From: Vibrio halioticoli NBRC 102217
GTDB taxonomy: Bacteria; Pseudomonadota; Gammaproteobacteria; Enterobacterales; Vibrionaceae
Direction: 5' to 3'
Assembly: GCF_000496695.1 (NCBI RefSeq)
Contig: NZ_BAUJ01000014.1
Span: forward strand, 1 to 64,000
Length of the DNA stretch: 64,000 bases
Shown here piece by piece: positions 8,720 to 16,753 of this stretch (position 1 is the first letter of the stretch; the number at the start of each line of letters is the position of its first letter). The notes under the pieces were generated by a model that worked only from the letters and a program-made list of their open reading frames with translations, did no database searches and was not told where the DNA came from. The translations under genes were made by a program, and so were the position numbers.

Positions 8720-9496
8720 ATGTTCGTGTGTGAAATGCAGTTCGAGTGCTTTGAAAACACCACGATCACCGCAGTAGAAAAATCCATAAATGGCTTAATG
8801 GAAGCGTTGCGCTTTAATGGACAAGTGCTAGGTCGAGAATTTCCATTAGCTATGGATGACGCCAGTTTTAGCCTGCGTTGTGTCTGCCCTGAAGAGGACA
8901 GTTTACACCCTAGAAATCATTCAGATTTTGTGCGTTTTTCATTGGCTAAACTTTCTGAAGCGGGGGTATTAACACCAAAGATCCGCGTGCTAGGGCAAGA
9001 TCTTAATTCAGAGCAAACTGCGCCAGATGAACAGCCAAGCTGGCAAATATTGTACACCACTTATGTACATACCTGCTCTCCGCTGCGTAGTGGCGATTCT
9101 TTTATGCCGATTCCGCTGTATCGTAACCCCCCGACGCTAAATGGCGACCATAAATCCATAGTAAAATGGCAAACAGAATGGCAAGCCTGCGATGAGTTGC
9201 AAATGGCGGGTGGCTGTAAGGCCGAATTTGCCGCTTTGCGTGAGCTTACCTCTATCGACAGTGATATTTATCGTCGTGGTTGGGATTTGCGCGGCCGCAT
9301 TGAATACATTACCAAGATCCCAACCTACTACTATCTATATCGAGTAGGTGGAGAAAACTTACAGCAAGAGCAGCAACGAAAATGCCCTAAATGTGGTGGT
9401 GAATGGCGCTTAGATGAGCCTTTGCATGACATGTTTCATTTTAAATGCGACCAATGCCGTTTGCTGTCCAATATTTCATGGGATCACCTAAAGTAG
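8720..9496 (+). CDS. DUF2310 family zinc-ribbon protein
   Basis: 258 residues, resembling the DUF2310 'Zn-ribbon-containing, possibly nucleic-acid-binding' family that is common in Vibrio and relatives. A C-terminal four-cysteine zinc ribbon is clear: CPKCGGEW, then CDQCRLLS about 30 residues later. The first 200 residues form an uncharacterised alpha/beta domain with no catalytic motif I recognise. It follows syd by one base and precedes an RNA methyltransferase gene. The context and the ribbon hint at an RNA- or ribosome-linked role, but its function is unknown. Confidence 0.75.
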   Translation: MFVCEMQFECFENTTITAVEKSINGLMEALRFNGQVLGREFPLAMDDASFSLRCVCPEEDSLHPRNHSDFVRFSLAKLSEAGVLTPKIRVLGQDLNSEQTAPDEQPSWQILYTTYVHTCSPLRSGDSFMPIPLYRNPPTLNGDHKSIVKWQTEWQACDELQMAGGCKAEFAALRELTSIDSDIYRRGWDLRGRIEYITKIPTYYYLYRVGGENLQQEQQRKCPKCGGEWRLDEPLHDMFHFKCDQCRLLSNISWDHLK

Positions 9497-9524
9497 CTAG
9501 CTTTATTCAGCAGTACTTTAGGTG
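9485..9524. repeat. inverted repeat at the DUF2310/methyltransferase boundary
   Basis: CACCTAAAGTA (9485-9495) and TACTTTAGGTG (9514-9524) are perfect 11-base inverted arms around an 18-base spacer. The left arm contains the stop codon of the DUF2310 gene. No T-run follows, so it is not a standard terminator. It could be an RNA hairpin between two cistrons or a protein site. Confidence 0.5.
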
Positions 9525-9554
9525 GACTTTCTGAACAAATTTTGTGGAAAAATA

Positions 9555-10292
9555 ATGATCTCGAAAAACCAAATTAAACTTCTTCGCGCGTTAGGGCAAA
9601 AGAAACAACGTAAAGCTCATGGCTTGTTTTTAGTGCAAGGTGAGAAAAACGTGTTAGAGCTGTGTAATAGCCAGTTAGTCGTTAAAACCGTATTTGCAAC
9701 CTCAGAGTTTTTACAGGCAAACGGTCAAGCTCTGCAAAACTTTGACTGCGTAGAAGCCTCTCTTGATGATTTAACTAAAGCCAGCACTTTAGTCAGCAAC
9801 AATGCGGCCATTGCGGTGGTGGAGATCCCAACCGTTGCCACGCCAGTTGCACAAGGTTTGATGATCGCTTTAGATGGTGTTTCCGATCCGGGTAACTTAG
9901 GCACGATTATTCGTGTTGCGGATTGGTATGGCATTAAGCACATTATTGCCAGCACCGATTGCGCAGACCCATACAACCCTAAAACCATCAGTGCCACTAT
10001 GGGCAGTTTTGGGCGCGTATTCGTCAGTCAGTTAGATTTACCAAGCTATTTAGAGCAAGCACAAATTCCTGTGTATGGCGCGTTTTTGGAAGGGGAAAGT
10101 ACCCATCAAAAAGCGTTCAGCAGTGAAGGGATTTTACTGATGGGCAGTGAGTCGCACGGCGTGCGTGAGGCTGCAGCAAAGTTTGTCACTGATAAAGTGA
10201 CCATTCCTGCGTTTGGTCAGGCAGAGTCGCTGAATGTTGCCATGGCAACGGGTATTATTTTGGATAATATTCGCCGTCAGCACAGTAACTAG
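9555..10292 (+). CDS. TrmH (SpoU) family RNA methyltransferase
   Basis: A SPOUT-class methyltransferase that would transfer a methyl group from S-adenosylmethionine to a ribose 2'-OH in RNA. From the ATG at 9555 it has 245 residues: an N-terminal substrate-binding domain (FLVQGEKNVLEL) and the knotted catalytic domain with the three SpoU motifs, namely DPGNLGTIIRVADW, LLMGSESHGV and IPAFGQAESLNVAMA. The frame extends upstream to a GTG at 9522, but the ATG has a GGAAA element before it and gives the usual start. The target nucleotide cannot be read from sequence; it is not a clear RlmB or TrmH ortholog. Confidence 0.85.
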   Translation: MISKNQIKLLRALGQKKQRKAHGLFLVQGEKNVLELCNSQLVVKTVFATSEFLQANGQALQNFDCVEASLDDLTKASTLVSNNAAIAVVEIPTVATPVAQGLMIALDGVSDPGNLGTIIRVADWYGIKHIIASTDCADPYNPKTISATMGSFGRVFVSQLDLPSYLEQAQIPVYGAFLEGESTHQKAFSSEGILLMGSESHGVREAAAKFVTDKVTIPAFGQAESLNVAMATGIILDNIRRQHSN

Positions 10293-10319
10293 TCGCTATG
10301 CAGCAAGCCGCTAACCTAA

Positions 10320-10349
10320 ATAAATAGAGCCGTCAGTGGCTCTATTTTT
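10320..10349 (+). terminator. terminator after TrmH-family gene
   Basis: AAATAGAGCC (10322-10331) pairs with GGCTCTATTT (10338-10347) around a 6-nt loop, followed by T residues. It lies between the convergent methyltransferase and fdxA genes. Confidence 0.8.
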
Positions 10350-10359
10350 GCTATAGGCT

Positions 10360-10683
10360 CTATTTTTCGAGCATATCCAATTTATCGGGTACGCCATTCC
10401 ATTTTTCAGCTTCAGGCAGTGCCGGCTTTACTTCAGTGATGTTAGGCCAAACTTCGGCAAGTTCTTCGTTTAACGCAATGAACACTTCTTGGTCTGGCGT
10501 TAATTCATCTTCTTGAAAGATAGCTTGCGCGTCACACTCAGGTACGCACAATCCACAGTCGATGCATTCAATAGGACTTATCACCATAAAGTTAGGCCCT
10601 TCATAAAATGCGTCCGCAGGGCATACCGCCACGCAGTCAGTATATTTACACTGTATACAGTTATCGGTTACGACAAACGCCAT
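10360..10683 (-). CDS. fdxA: FdxA-type 7Fe ferredoxin
   Basis: A 107-residue electron carrier with one [3Fe-4S] and one [4Fe-4S] cluster, like the FdxA (ferredoxin I) family. The N-terminus has [14 protein letters not shown] (cysteines 9, 12, 17, 21), followed by [11 protein letters not shown] (40, 43, 46, 50). The C-terminal half is the acidic extension of this family. I chose the ATG at 10683, preceded by GAGAGC, because the product then begins MAFVVTDNC as in its relatives. The longer frame from 10776 adds 31 residues unlike any ferredoxin. The partner redox enzyme is not evident here. Confidence 0.92.
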   Translation of the reverse strand: MAFVVTDNCIQCKYTDCVAVCPADAFYEGPNFMVISPIECIDCGLCVPECDAQAIFQEDELTPDQEVFIALNEELAEVWPNITEVKPALPEAEKWNGVPDKLDMLEK

Positions 10684-10984
10684 GATGAGCTCTCTATGTT
10701 CTGTTTTTCTGAGGGGCGATGATACGGATACCGTTACAAAAAACAATATTTGTCGCTGAAAATATCCATATCTCACCTTTGGCTATATTGCTTAGCTGTA
10801 CTGCTTAGTTTAGCACTGATAAGGGAAGTGAAATTATGGCAAGGGACGGGGAATAAATATGACAGCACCTTCAAGTTGGCGTAAAATTCCTGCCATTGTG
10901 AGCTAGGCGTACAATTATTCACCGTTTATTGCAGCAAAAGAATAAATCAAAACCTAGCTAAGACACCGACTACGAGACATCACT
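10684..10984. other. intergenic region between fdxA and the FAD oxidoreductase
   Basis: About 300 bases between divergently transcribed genes. On the plus strand TTCCTG (10887-10892) and TACAAT (10910-10915), 17 bp apart, could be the promoter of the oxidoreductase gene. On the minus strand a TTGTTT...TATCAT pair with 16-bp spacing may serve fdxA. I see no operator or RNA structure that I can name. Confidence 0.35.
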
Positions 10985-12598
10985 ATGATACGTTTAACCG
11001 AAATTAAACTTCCTTTAGATCATGAGGAAGAGGCGATTCAGGCAGCCATTACTAAAAAGCTTGGCATTACCGCAGCAGAAGTTCTTTCTTTTAATGTATT
11101 TAAACGTGGCTACGATGCTCGTAAAAAATCTAAGATTTTATTGATTTACACACTGGATGTAGAAGTGGCAAACGAGGCTGAGCTATTAGAAGCCTTTATT
11201 AGCGATCCGCACGTAAAAGTCACTCCTGATATGGAGTACAAGTTTGTTGCGCAAGCGCCGCAGAATCTGACCGAGCGTCCAGTAGTAATTGGCTTTGGTC
11301 CTTGTGGTTTGTTTGCTGGACTGGTATTGGCACAAATGGGCTTTAAGCCAATTATTGTTGAGCGTGGTAAAGAAGTGCGTGAACGCACCAAAGATACTTT
11401 CGGTTTTTGGCGTAAGCGTAATCTAAACCCTGAATCTAACGTACAGTTTGGTGAAGGCGGCGCAGGTACATTCTCTGACGGTAAGTTATACAGCCAAATC
11501 AAAGACCCTAAGTTTTATAGTCGCAAAGTGATTAATGAATTTGTCGATGCAGGCGCTCCTGCCGAAATCAAATTCGTTAGCAAGCCACACATTGGCACCT
11601 TTAAGTTGGTGACTATGATTGAAAAAATGCGCGCTAAAATTATCGAACTGGGCGGCGATATCCGCTTTAGTACGCGCGTGGATGATTTGCACATCGAAGA
11701 TGGCCAACTGACGGGCGTTACCTTGTCTAATGGTGAAGAGATCAAATCTCGTCATGTGGTATTAGCGGTCGGGCACAGTGCGCGTGATACGTTTGAAATG
11801 CTGCATGAGCGCGGCGTATACATGGAAGCTAAACCGTTTTCCGTGGGTTTTCGGATCGAACATAAACAATCTATGATTGATGAAGCTCGCTTTGGTAAAA
11901 ATGCAGGCAACCCAATTTTGGGCGCGGCGGATTATAAACTAGTGCATCACTGCAAAAATGGTCGCACGGTATACAGCTTCTGTATGTGCCCAGGTGGCAC
12001 TGTGGTTGCAGCAACCTCAGAAGAGGGACGTGTAGTCACCAATGGTATGAGTCAATACTCTCGCGCTGAGCGTAACGCAAACAGCGCCATTGTGGTGGGC
12101 ATTTCACCTGAGCAAGATTACCCAGGTGATGCATTGGCCGGTATTCGTTTGCAACGTGAGTTGGAGTCAGGCGCCTTTAAACTGGGCGGCGAAACTTACG
12201 ATGCGCCCGCGCAGAAAATCGGCGACTTCTTAAAAGGCTCAGATCCAACAGCGATTGGCAATGTTGAACCGTCATTCACACCGGGCATCAAGCTAACGGA
12301 CATTTCCAAAGCACTGCCTGATTACGCTATCGAAGCGATTCGTGAAGCGATCCCAGCTTTTGATAAGAAAATTAAAGGCTTTGCTAGCGCCGATGGTTTA
12401 TTGACTGGCGTAGAAACGCGCACATCTTCACCGCTTAGCATTAAGCGTGATAAAGACTATCAAAGCGTTAATCTAAAAGGCTTCTATCCTGCGGGTGAAG
12501 GGGCTGGTTATGCGGGCGGTATTTTGTCTGCAGGCATCGACGGTATTAAAGTCGCAGAAGCGTTAGCACTGTCTATGGTTGAGAAAGCGCAAGGTTAA
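10985..12598 (+). CDS. NAD(P)/FAD-dependent oxidoreductase (COG2509 type)
   Basis: 537 residues. A short N-terminal alpha/beta domain (about 1-90) precedes a Rossmann dinucleotide-binding fold with VIGFGPCGLFAG at 101-112 and an ERG acidic end (126-128). FGEGGAGTFSDGKL marks the flavin region, and the C-terminal GAGYAGGILSAGIDG is the usual FAD-closing segment. This set is typical of the widespread, poorly characterised 'FAD-dependent dehydrogenase' group. Its substrate is unknown. It stands alone on its strand and is followed by a good terminator. Confidence 0.82.
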   Translation: MIRLTEIKLPLDHEEEAIQAAITKKLGITAAEVLSFNVFKRGYDARKKSKILLIYTLDVEVANEAELLEAFISDPHVKVTPDMEYKFVAQAPQNLTERPVVIGFGPCGLFAGLVLAQMGFKPIIVERGKEVRERTKDTFGFWRKRNLNPESNVQFGEGGAGTFSDGKLYSQIKDPKFYSRKVINEFVDAGAPAEIKFVSKPHIGTFKLVTMIEKMRAKIIELGGDIRFSTRVDDLHIEDGQLTGVTLSNGEEIKSRHVVLAVGHSARDTFEMLHERGVYMEAKPFSVGFRIEHKQSMIDEARFGKNAGNPILGAADYKLVHHCKNGRTVYSFCMCPGGTVVAATSEEGRVVTNGMSQYSRAERNANSAIVVGISPEQDYPGDALAGIRLQRELESGAFKLGGETYDAPAQKIGDFLKGSDPTAIGNVEPSFTPGIKLTDISKALPDYAIEAIREAIPAFDKKIKGFASADGLLTGVETRTSSPLSIKRDKDYQSVNLKGFYPAGEGAGYAGGILSAGIDGIKVAEALALSMVEKAQG

Positions 12599-12622
12599 TC
12601 TCGATTTACATCGAATAGCACT

Positions 12623-12645
12623 AAGGGCTCAACAGAGCCCTTTTC
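12623..12645. terminator. bidirectional terminator
   Basis: AAGGGCTC (12623-12630) and GAGCCCTT (12635-12642) form an 8-bp stem with an AACA loop and a following TT-rich tail, between the convergent oxidoreductase and yaiI genes. Confidence 0.8.
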
Positions 12646-12675
12646 TATATCTGTAACAATGACGGTAACTCAAGT

Positions 12676-13125
12676 TTACTTCGGAGCACGTGCAAGAATT
12701 TTATCTAACGCATTGGCAAAGTCGCGTCTATCTGTTTGTGATAATGCGCTAGGACCACCGGTTTGTACGCCTGATGAGCGCATGGTATCCATAAAGTCAC
12801 GCACGTTAAGGCGTGCTTTAATATTGTCTTTGGTAAATAGCTCACCGCGACTGCTCAGGGCTTGTCCGCCTTTGCTAATGACTTCATCAGCTAAGGGAAT
12901 GTCAGAGGTGATTACTAGATCATTAGCTTCAATGCGCAGAGCAATTTCGTCATCGGCGATATCAAAGCCTTGGCTTACCTGAACAAAACGAATAGTGTTT
13001 CGTTGCGGAAGCGGGATCGGGTGGTTGGCAACGAAAATACACTCAATACCGGTGCGCTCTGAGGCGCGAATTAAGGTTTCTCGAATCACTTTTGGACAGG
13101 CATCGGCATCAACCCAAATCTTCAT
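12676..13125 (-). CDS. YaiI/YqxD family protein (UPF0178, DUF188)
   Basis: 149 residues, full length for the DUF188 family, which has a PIN-like fold. Conserved family blocks are [13 protein letters not shown] near the N-terminus, [23 protein letters not shown] and [15 protein letters not shown]. The acidic residues of the first and second blocks suggest metal binding. The function is not established. Its ATG overlaps the stop of the upstream small gene by one base (TAATG), so the two are translationally coupled. Confidence 0.85.
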   Translation of the reverse strand: MKIWVDADACPKVIRETLIRASERTGIECIFVANHPIPLPQRNTIRFVQVSQGFDIADDEIALRIEANDLVITSDIPLADEVISKGGQALSSRGELFTKDNIKARLNVRDFMDTMRSSGVQTGGPSALSQTDRRDFANALDKILARAPK

Positions 13126-13406
13126 TACTGCTGTCCTTTTTCTAGGGCTTCTATGCGACGAGTTAGCGCCACTATTTGCTGTTCAAGGGCTTCGATTTTG
13201 CAGTCGGCGCTGCGACTGTCATCAGCCACTTCAATTTTAGGTACGCGTTTGCTGCTCTTCCAATTTTTAATCGCGCTAATCAGAGCGGGCATAGGAATTT
13301 TGCTTGCTAGGCGCGCTTTAACGAGCGCTAAAGTCGGCTCTTTGCCTTCGGCTTCTAGGGATAGGAACACTTGGTTGAGTTCGTCTGTCACTTCTTTGGT
13401 TGGCAT
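13125..13406 (-). CDS. small KfrA_N-like helical protein with coiled coil
   Basis: 93 residues, no named family recognised with certainty. Residues about 5-50 ([21 protein letters not shown], then a tryptophan) resemble the KfrA N-terminal DNA-binding domain in pattern: an 'AEGK.PT...V...L' helix-turn-helix. Residues about 66-93 are a predicted coiled coil ([21 protein letters not shown]). It might be a small DNA-binding or dimerising regulator. It overlaps yaiI by one base and is first of the two-gene unit. DNA binding is an inference from the pattern only. Confidence 0.6.
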   Translation of the reverse strand: MPTKEVTDELNQVFLSLEAEGKEPTLALVKARLASKIPMPALISAIKNWKSSKRVPKIEVADDSRSADCKIEALEQQIVALTRRIEALEKGQQ

Positions 13407-13514
13407 AGTCTGTTTTTTCGTTGAAGGTTTAGGTTCATCCTATCGAAATCGGTATCACGAGTACACTGTCTCGATACGTAATATCTCAATGAGCACTATA
13501 CAGATGAGAAATAT

Positions 13515-13549
13515 AAATCTAAGAGACTGGATGCCAGTCTCTTAGATTT
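13515..13549 (-). terminator. long hairpin terminator after the DUF3549-DUF3301 pair
   Basis: A perfect 16-bp stem, AAATCTAAGAGACTGG with CCAGTCTCTTAGATTT, and a 3-nt loop. It lies just downstream of the minus-strand pair and upstream of the next minus-strand unit. The tail is A/T-rich rather than a pure T-run, so strength is uncertain in either direction. Confidence 0.65.
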
Positions 13550-13573
13550 TGTTGTGAGGGTTAAGCTGCAAAA

Positions 13574-13870
13574 TTAAATGCGATAAGGCTGGGTATAGAA
13601 GTGCGCCAATCGCATGCCATGCATGGTCAGTTCACCGTGATAGCAGTCGTCGCCCAAAGCTGAAAACTCAAAGCAAAACACAGTATGCCAACCTAGTTTG
13701 CCATCGGGATAACGAATTCGATGGCTACCGGAAGAGATACTGACAATTTGCAATTCGAGTTGCTTACAGTGACGTGAAATCGCGACTTTTGCCAGTTCGG
13801 CTTGTCGTCTATGTTGCCAGAACAGGGTCAGTAATATGGCGCATCCAAGTATTGCCAGCAGGTGCTCCAT
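13574..13870 (-). CDS. DUF3301 family membrane-anchored protein
   Basis: 98 residues matching the DUF3301 pattern: an N-terminal hydrophobic segment (about 3-18), then a WQHRRQAELAKVAI stretch and CKQLELQI, and a soluble remainder with several aromatic residues. It probably sits in the inner membrane with the bulk in the cytoplasm. The function is unknown. Its start follows directly after the DUF3549 stop, so the two are one transcription and translation unit. Confidence 0.78.
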   Translation of the reverse strand: MEHLLAILGCAILLTLFWQHRRQAELAKVAISRHCKQLELQIVSISSGSHRIRYPDGKLGWHTVFCFEFSALGDDCYHGELTMHGMRLAHFYTQPYRI

Positions 13871-14914
13871 TTAGCTTCGCCCTTTTGCACTTTTTTGTAA
13901 GTGAATAAGCGCATCGGCTAATTTTTTAGATGGTGCTTGATGTAGCATCGGCAAAATGACCATGCGCAGTTTTGGCTGCATTACCAAATCAGCGAACAAC
14001 TGGTTGAACAGCTCTTGATTATTGGTTTCTGCCAAGCGTATTAAAAACTGCTCCGCCAGCGCGCTGTCTTGCAGTGGGCTCCAACAGCGACCGGCTATTG
14101 CAATCAAGACTTCTTGGTGACTGAACTTACTTTCCGACAGTATTGCTGTCACCAGTGACGACAGCTTGTTGCCTTTGTCTCCGGCAAGTGCACGAACCAA
14201 AGCCGATAATAAAAACAAATCCCCTTGCGGGTTATTAAGCTGCTCTAAGGCTAAGTCGTACAATCTAGCGGCTAGTGAGTCGCTAATATCGCAGTGCTCT
14301 AATGCGCCTAATAGCGCGTACAATGGTTGAGTGGGTAGGTGAGGTAAGCTTTTCTTCACCATCAGCTCATTGCCAGACTCTTTTAAGCGTGCACAAATAT
14401 CGGTAATACCTTGCAGTCCAACCGTTTGCCAGTTGCTCCAACCTAAATCGCCTTTAAAGTAAGTCAGTGCGTGGGCGTAGTATTGGCTTGCCGATAGGCC
14501 AAGCTCTGCGCTTACTTGGCTGTTAAATACCGCCAACTTATCTTCTTTGGGTTTAAAGGTGTATGGGTTGCTTGCCAGTTGCTCTTGAGCTTCTTCGCTG
14601 AGCTCTTTTTGTAATCTAGAGCCCATTGCTTCTAGTACAAATTTAATAAAATTACCGATATCGGTAGCGCTTAATAGACCGCGCTCATCGAGGTCAAATT
14701 TAAGGAACCATATCCACGGCTGTTTTTGCTCATTCCAATAGGTGATGGCAAATTGGGCTTGGCGCTGAATTGGATAAGGGTAGGCTTGTCGGCCTAATTC
14801 AATGTTTTCAAACTCGTCGTTTGCAATCAATTCAATGCGACGACCTAGGTCATGTACTTTAAATTGACAGTCGCTGTCGTTCAAAATTTGTGTCAGTGTT
14901 GAAATAGTTTTCAT
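13871..14914 (-). CDS. DUF3549 family protein
   Basis: 347 residues resembling DUF3549, a family restricted mainly to Vibrio, Shewanella and relatives. The N-terminal part has LTQILNDSDCQFKVHDLGRR and FENIELGRQAYPYPIQRQAQ, and WIWFLKFDLDERGLL; the C-terminal half is helical and repeat-like. No catalytic motif or membrane segment is visible. The function is unknown. It pairs with the DUF3301 gene and is divergent from yqcC. Confidence 0.78.
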   Translation of the reverse strand: MKTISTLTQILNDSDCQFKVHDLGRRIELIANDEFENIELGRQAYPYPIQRQAQFAITYWNEQKQPWIWFLKFDLDERGLLSATDIGNFIKFVLEAMGSRLQKELSEEAQEQLASNPYTFKPKEDKLAVFNSQVSAELGLSASQYYAHALTYFKGDLGWSNWQTVGLQGITDICARLKESGNELMVKKSLPHLPTQPLYALLGALEHCDISDSLAARLYDLALEQLNNPQGDLFLLSALVRALAGDKGNKLSSLVTAILSESKFSHQEVLIAIAGRCWSPLQDSALAEQFLIRLAETNNQELFNQLFADLVMQPKLRMVILPMLHQAPSKKLADALIHLQKSAKGRS

Positions 14915-14982
14915 TTGCCTGCGTCTAAATAGCCCATACTCTCCCTATAACATGGTAATCTTGCGCCGAATTTCAAGAGCAA

Positions 14983-15312
14983 ATGAGAAATACCTTGAAT
15001 ACTATCTCTAAACAAATGCAAAAATTGCTATTATCTGCACAAAGTAGGCTCCAACAAGCCGATTTGTGGGAGGCTGATAGGCCTTCATTAGAGGCGTTGA
15101 GCAGTGAACAACCTTTCGCTATTGATACTTTGCGCCCAGAGCAATGGCTGCAATGGATTTTCATTCCTAGAATGAATCAACTGCTTAATGCAAATTTAGC
15201 CTTGCCGCGCGGGTTTGAGATTACGCCCTATTTTGAGCAAGTGTGTAGTGATGATGTTCGCTGGCATCCAGTGTTAGAAGTACTAAGACAGATTGATGAG
15301 GTTTGTGCGTAA
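14983..15312 (+). CDS. yqcC: YqcC family protein (DUF446)
   Basis: 109 residues, the same length as E. coli YqcC. The family block FAIDTLRPEQWLQWIFIPRMN is split across the middle and is clear; the C-terminal part matches the PYFEQ region. A small helical protein of unknown function, nearly always encoded just before truC. Here its TAA overlaps the truC ATG by one base. Confidence 0.9.
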   Translation: MRNTLNTISKQMQKLLLSAQSRLQQADLWEADRPSLEALSSEQPFAIDTLRPEQWLQWIFIPRMNQLLNANLALPRGFEITPYFEQVCSDDVRWHPVLEVLRQIDEVCA

Positions 15313-16043
15313 TGTTAGATGTTATTTATCAAGACGAGTACATAGTGGCAGTCAATAAGCCTGCCGGTATGTTGGTGCATCGTTCTTGGTTAGATAAAAA
15401 AGAGACCCAGTTTGTGATGCAAACATTGCGCGACCAAATTGGTCAACATGTGTTCCCTTTGCATCGCTTAGATCGTCCAACTTCTGGGGTATTGGTTTTT
15501 GCCTTGTCTAGCGAAGTGGCTTCACAAATGATGCCGATGTTTGCCGAACACCAAATGCAGAAAACCTACCATGCGATTGTGCGTGGTTGGATTGAAGAGG
15601 GCGATAGACTCGATTATGCCCTGAAAGTAGAATACGACAAAATTGCCGATAAGTTTGCCAACAAAGATAAAGAAGCGCAGGAGGCAATCACAGATTATAA
15701 GCCTCTAGCAAAGGTAGAAGTGCCCTTCTCAACGGGGCGTTTTCCAACCTCTCGCTATTGTTTAATGGAGCTGCAACCTCTGACTGGTCGCAAGCATCAA
15801 CTTCGTCGCCATATGAAGCATCTACGTCATCCCATTGTCGGTGATACTACGCACGGTGACGGTAAGCACAATCGTTTGTTTAAAGATAATCTGCAAAGTG
15901 ACCGCTTACTATTGCACGCCTCAAGGCTAGAGTTTGAACACCCGTTTACTGGCGTTCAGTTAGTGCTGGAAGCTCGCTTTGATGAAACTTGGTGTCAGTT
16001 GATAGAGCGCTTTGCTTGGCAAGAGGTATTTGCTGAGGAGTAA
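15312..16043 (+). CDS. truC: TruC, tRNA pseudouridine(65) synthase
   Basis: TruC isomerises U65 in the T-stem region of tRNA-Ile and tRNA-Asp to pseudouridine. From the ATG at 15312 the protein has 243 residues and begins MLDVIYQDEY like the E. coli enzyme (260). The RluA-family catalytic motif HRLDRPTSGVL carries the active aspartate, and KTYHAIVRGW, GRKHQLRRH and LLHASRL are the other family blocks. A TTG at 15303 in the same frame is a less likely start. It is coupled to yqcC. Confidence 0.93.
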   Translation: MLDVIYQDEYIVAVNKPAGMLVHRSWLDKKETQFVMQTLRDQIGQHVFPLHRLDRPTSGVLVFALSSEVASQMMPMFAEHQMQKTYHAIVRGWIEEGDRLDYALKVEYDKIADKFANKDKEAQEAITDYKPLAKVEVPFSTGRFPTSRYCLMELQPLTGRKHQLRRHMKHLRHPIVGDTTHGDGKHNRLFKDNLQSDRLLLHASRLEFEHPFTGVQLVLEARFDETWCQLIERFAWQEVFAEE

Positions 16044-16073
16044 TCGTCCGGAGAGTAATTTGCTTTCTAAACG

Positions 16074-16107
16074 AAAAAGCTCATAGGGTGATCCTTATGA
16101 GCTTTTT
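16074..16107. terminator. bidirectional terminator
   Basis: AAAAAGCTCATA (16074-16085) and TATGAGCTTTTT (16096-16107) form a 12-bp stem that ends in A on one side and T on the other. It serves truC and, from the other strand, the convergent DUF3461 gene. Confidence 0.85.
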
Positions 16108-16136
16108 ATGCGCTTTTAGTGGTAAGCCAGTATGCA

Positions 16137-16520
16137 CTATTTCAGCTTTTCTAAATCCGCTTCTATCTCGGCAATTTTGCTTGAAACCACTTTTTCTAAA
16201 TGGCGTAAATCGGACAATATTTTTTGTTTAGTGGTGAGCTTGGTTGGCACAGTAGGCTTGGTCAGCATATTTAGCTCATCAATCACTAAGGTTAGATTAC
16301 GGTTGATCTCAGTTTTGTTGCGGTATTGACCGCTACCGTCATCAAGTAACACGCTTTTTACCTGTCTTGGGTATTTGAACTTCACGCTCTTTGCAAACAA
16401 TTCACCTTTCTGCTTTTTAAAGTAGATCTTCAGTACATCTTTTTGAGCTTCTTGGCGCAAAGAATAGCGTTCAATCTGCGTTGGCTCATTAATTCCCAAC
16501 CCGGTTAGGTGTGGATACAT
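16137..16520 (-). CDS. DUF3461 family protein
   Basis: 127 residues from the ATG at 16520, which has GAGG 5 bases upstream and gives the family start [11 protein letters not shown] further in-frame ATG at 16538 lacks a ribosome binding site. The blocks [19 protein letters not shown] and FKYPRQVKS are typical of DUF3461; the C-terminus (about 95-127) is a coiled coil ending in [12 protein letters not shown]. Cytoplasmic, function unknown. It is downstream of glnD on the same strand but 233 bp away. Confidence 0.82.
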   Translation of the reverse strand: MYPHLTGLGINEPTQIERYSLRQEAQKDVLKIYFKKQKGELFAKSVKFKYPRQVKSVLLDDGSGQYRNKTEINRNLTLVIDELNMLTKPTVPTKLTTKQKILSDLRHLEKVVSSKIAEIEADLEKLK

Positions 16521-16753
16521 AGGCACCTCTGTGGACAAATATGATGGAGATGTTTACAAAAGGTCGTGTTATCCATCGAAGTTAATCATTGATAACTCAG
16601 CCGGCTAAAAGGCCGCAGATGAGTGTTGATTGACTGTGATTGATATTCAAGAGAACACCTTTTATATAGAGCTCTCAATTTAGCAGGGAAGCAAGCACTT
16701 AGGTAGTTACTTACCTCCCAACTCTGCTCTTATTCACACTAATATTTATGGGA

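Noticed and set aside
10684..10776. N-terminal extension of the ferredoxin
   Set aside because: The 31 residues are unlike any ferredoxin and the internal ATG has a good ribosome binding site.
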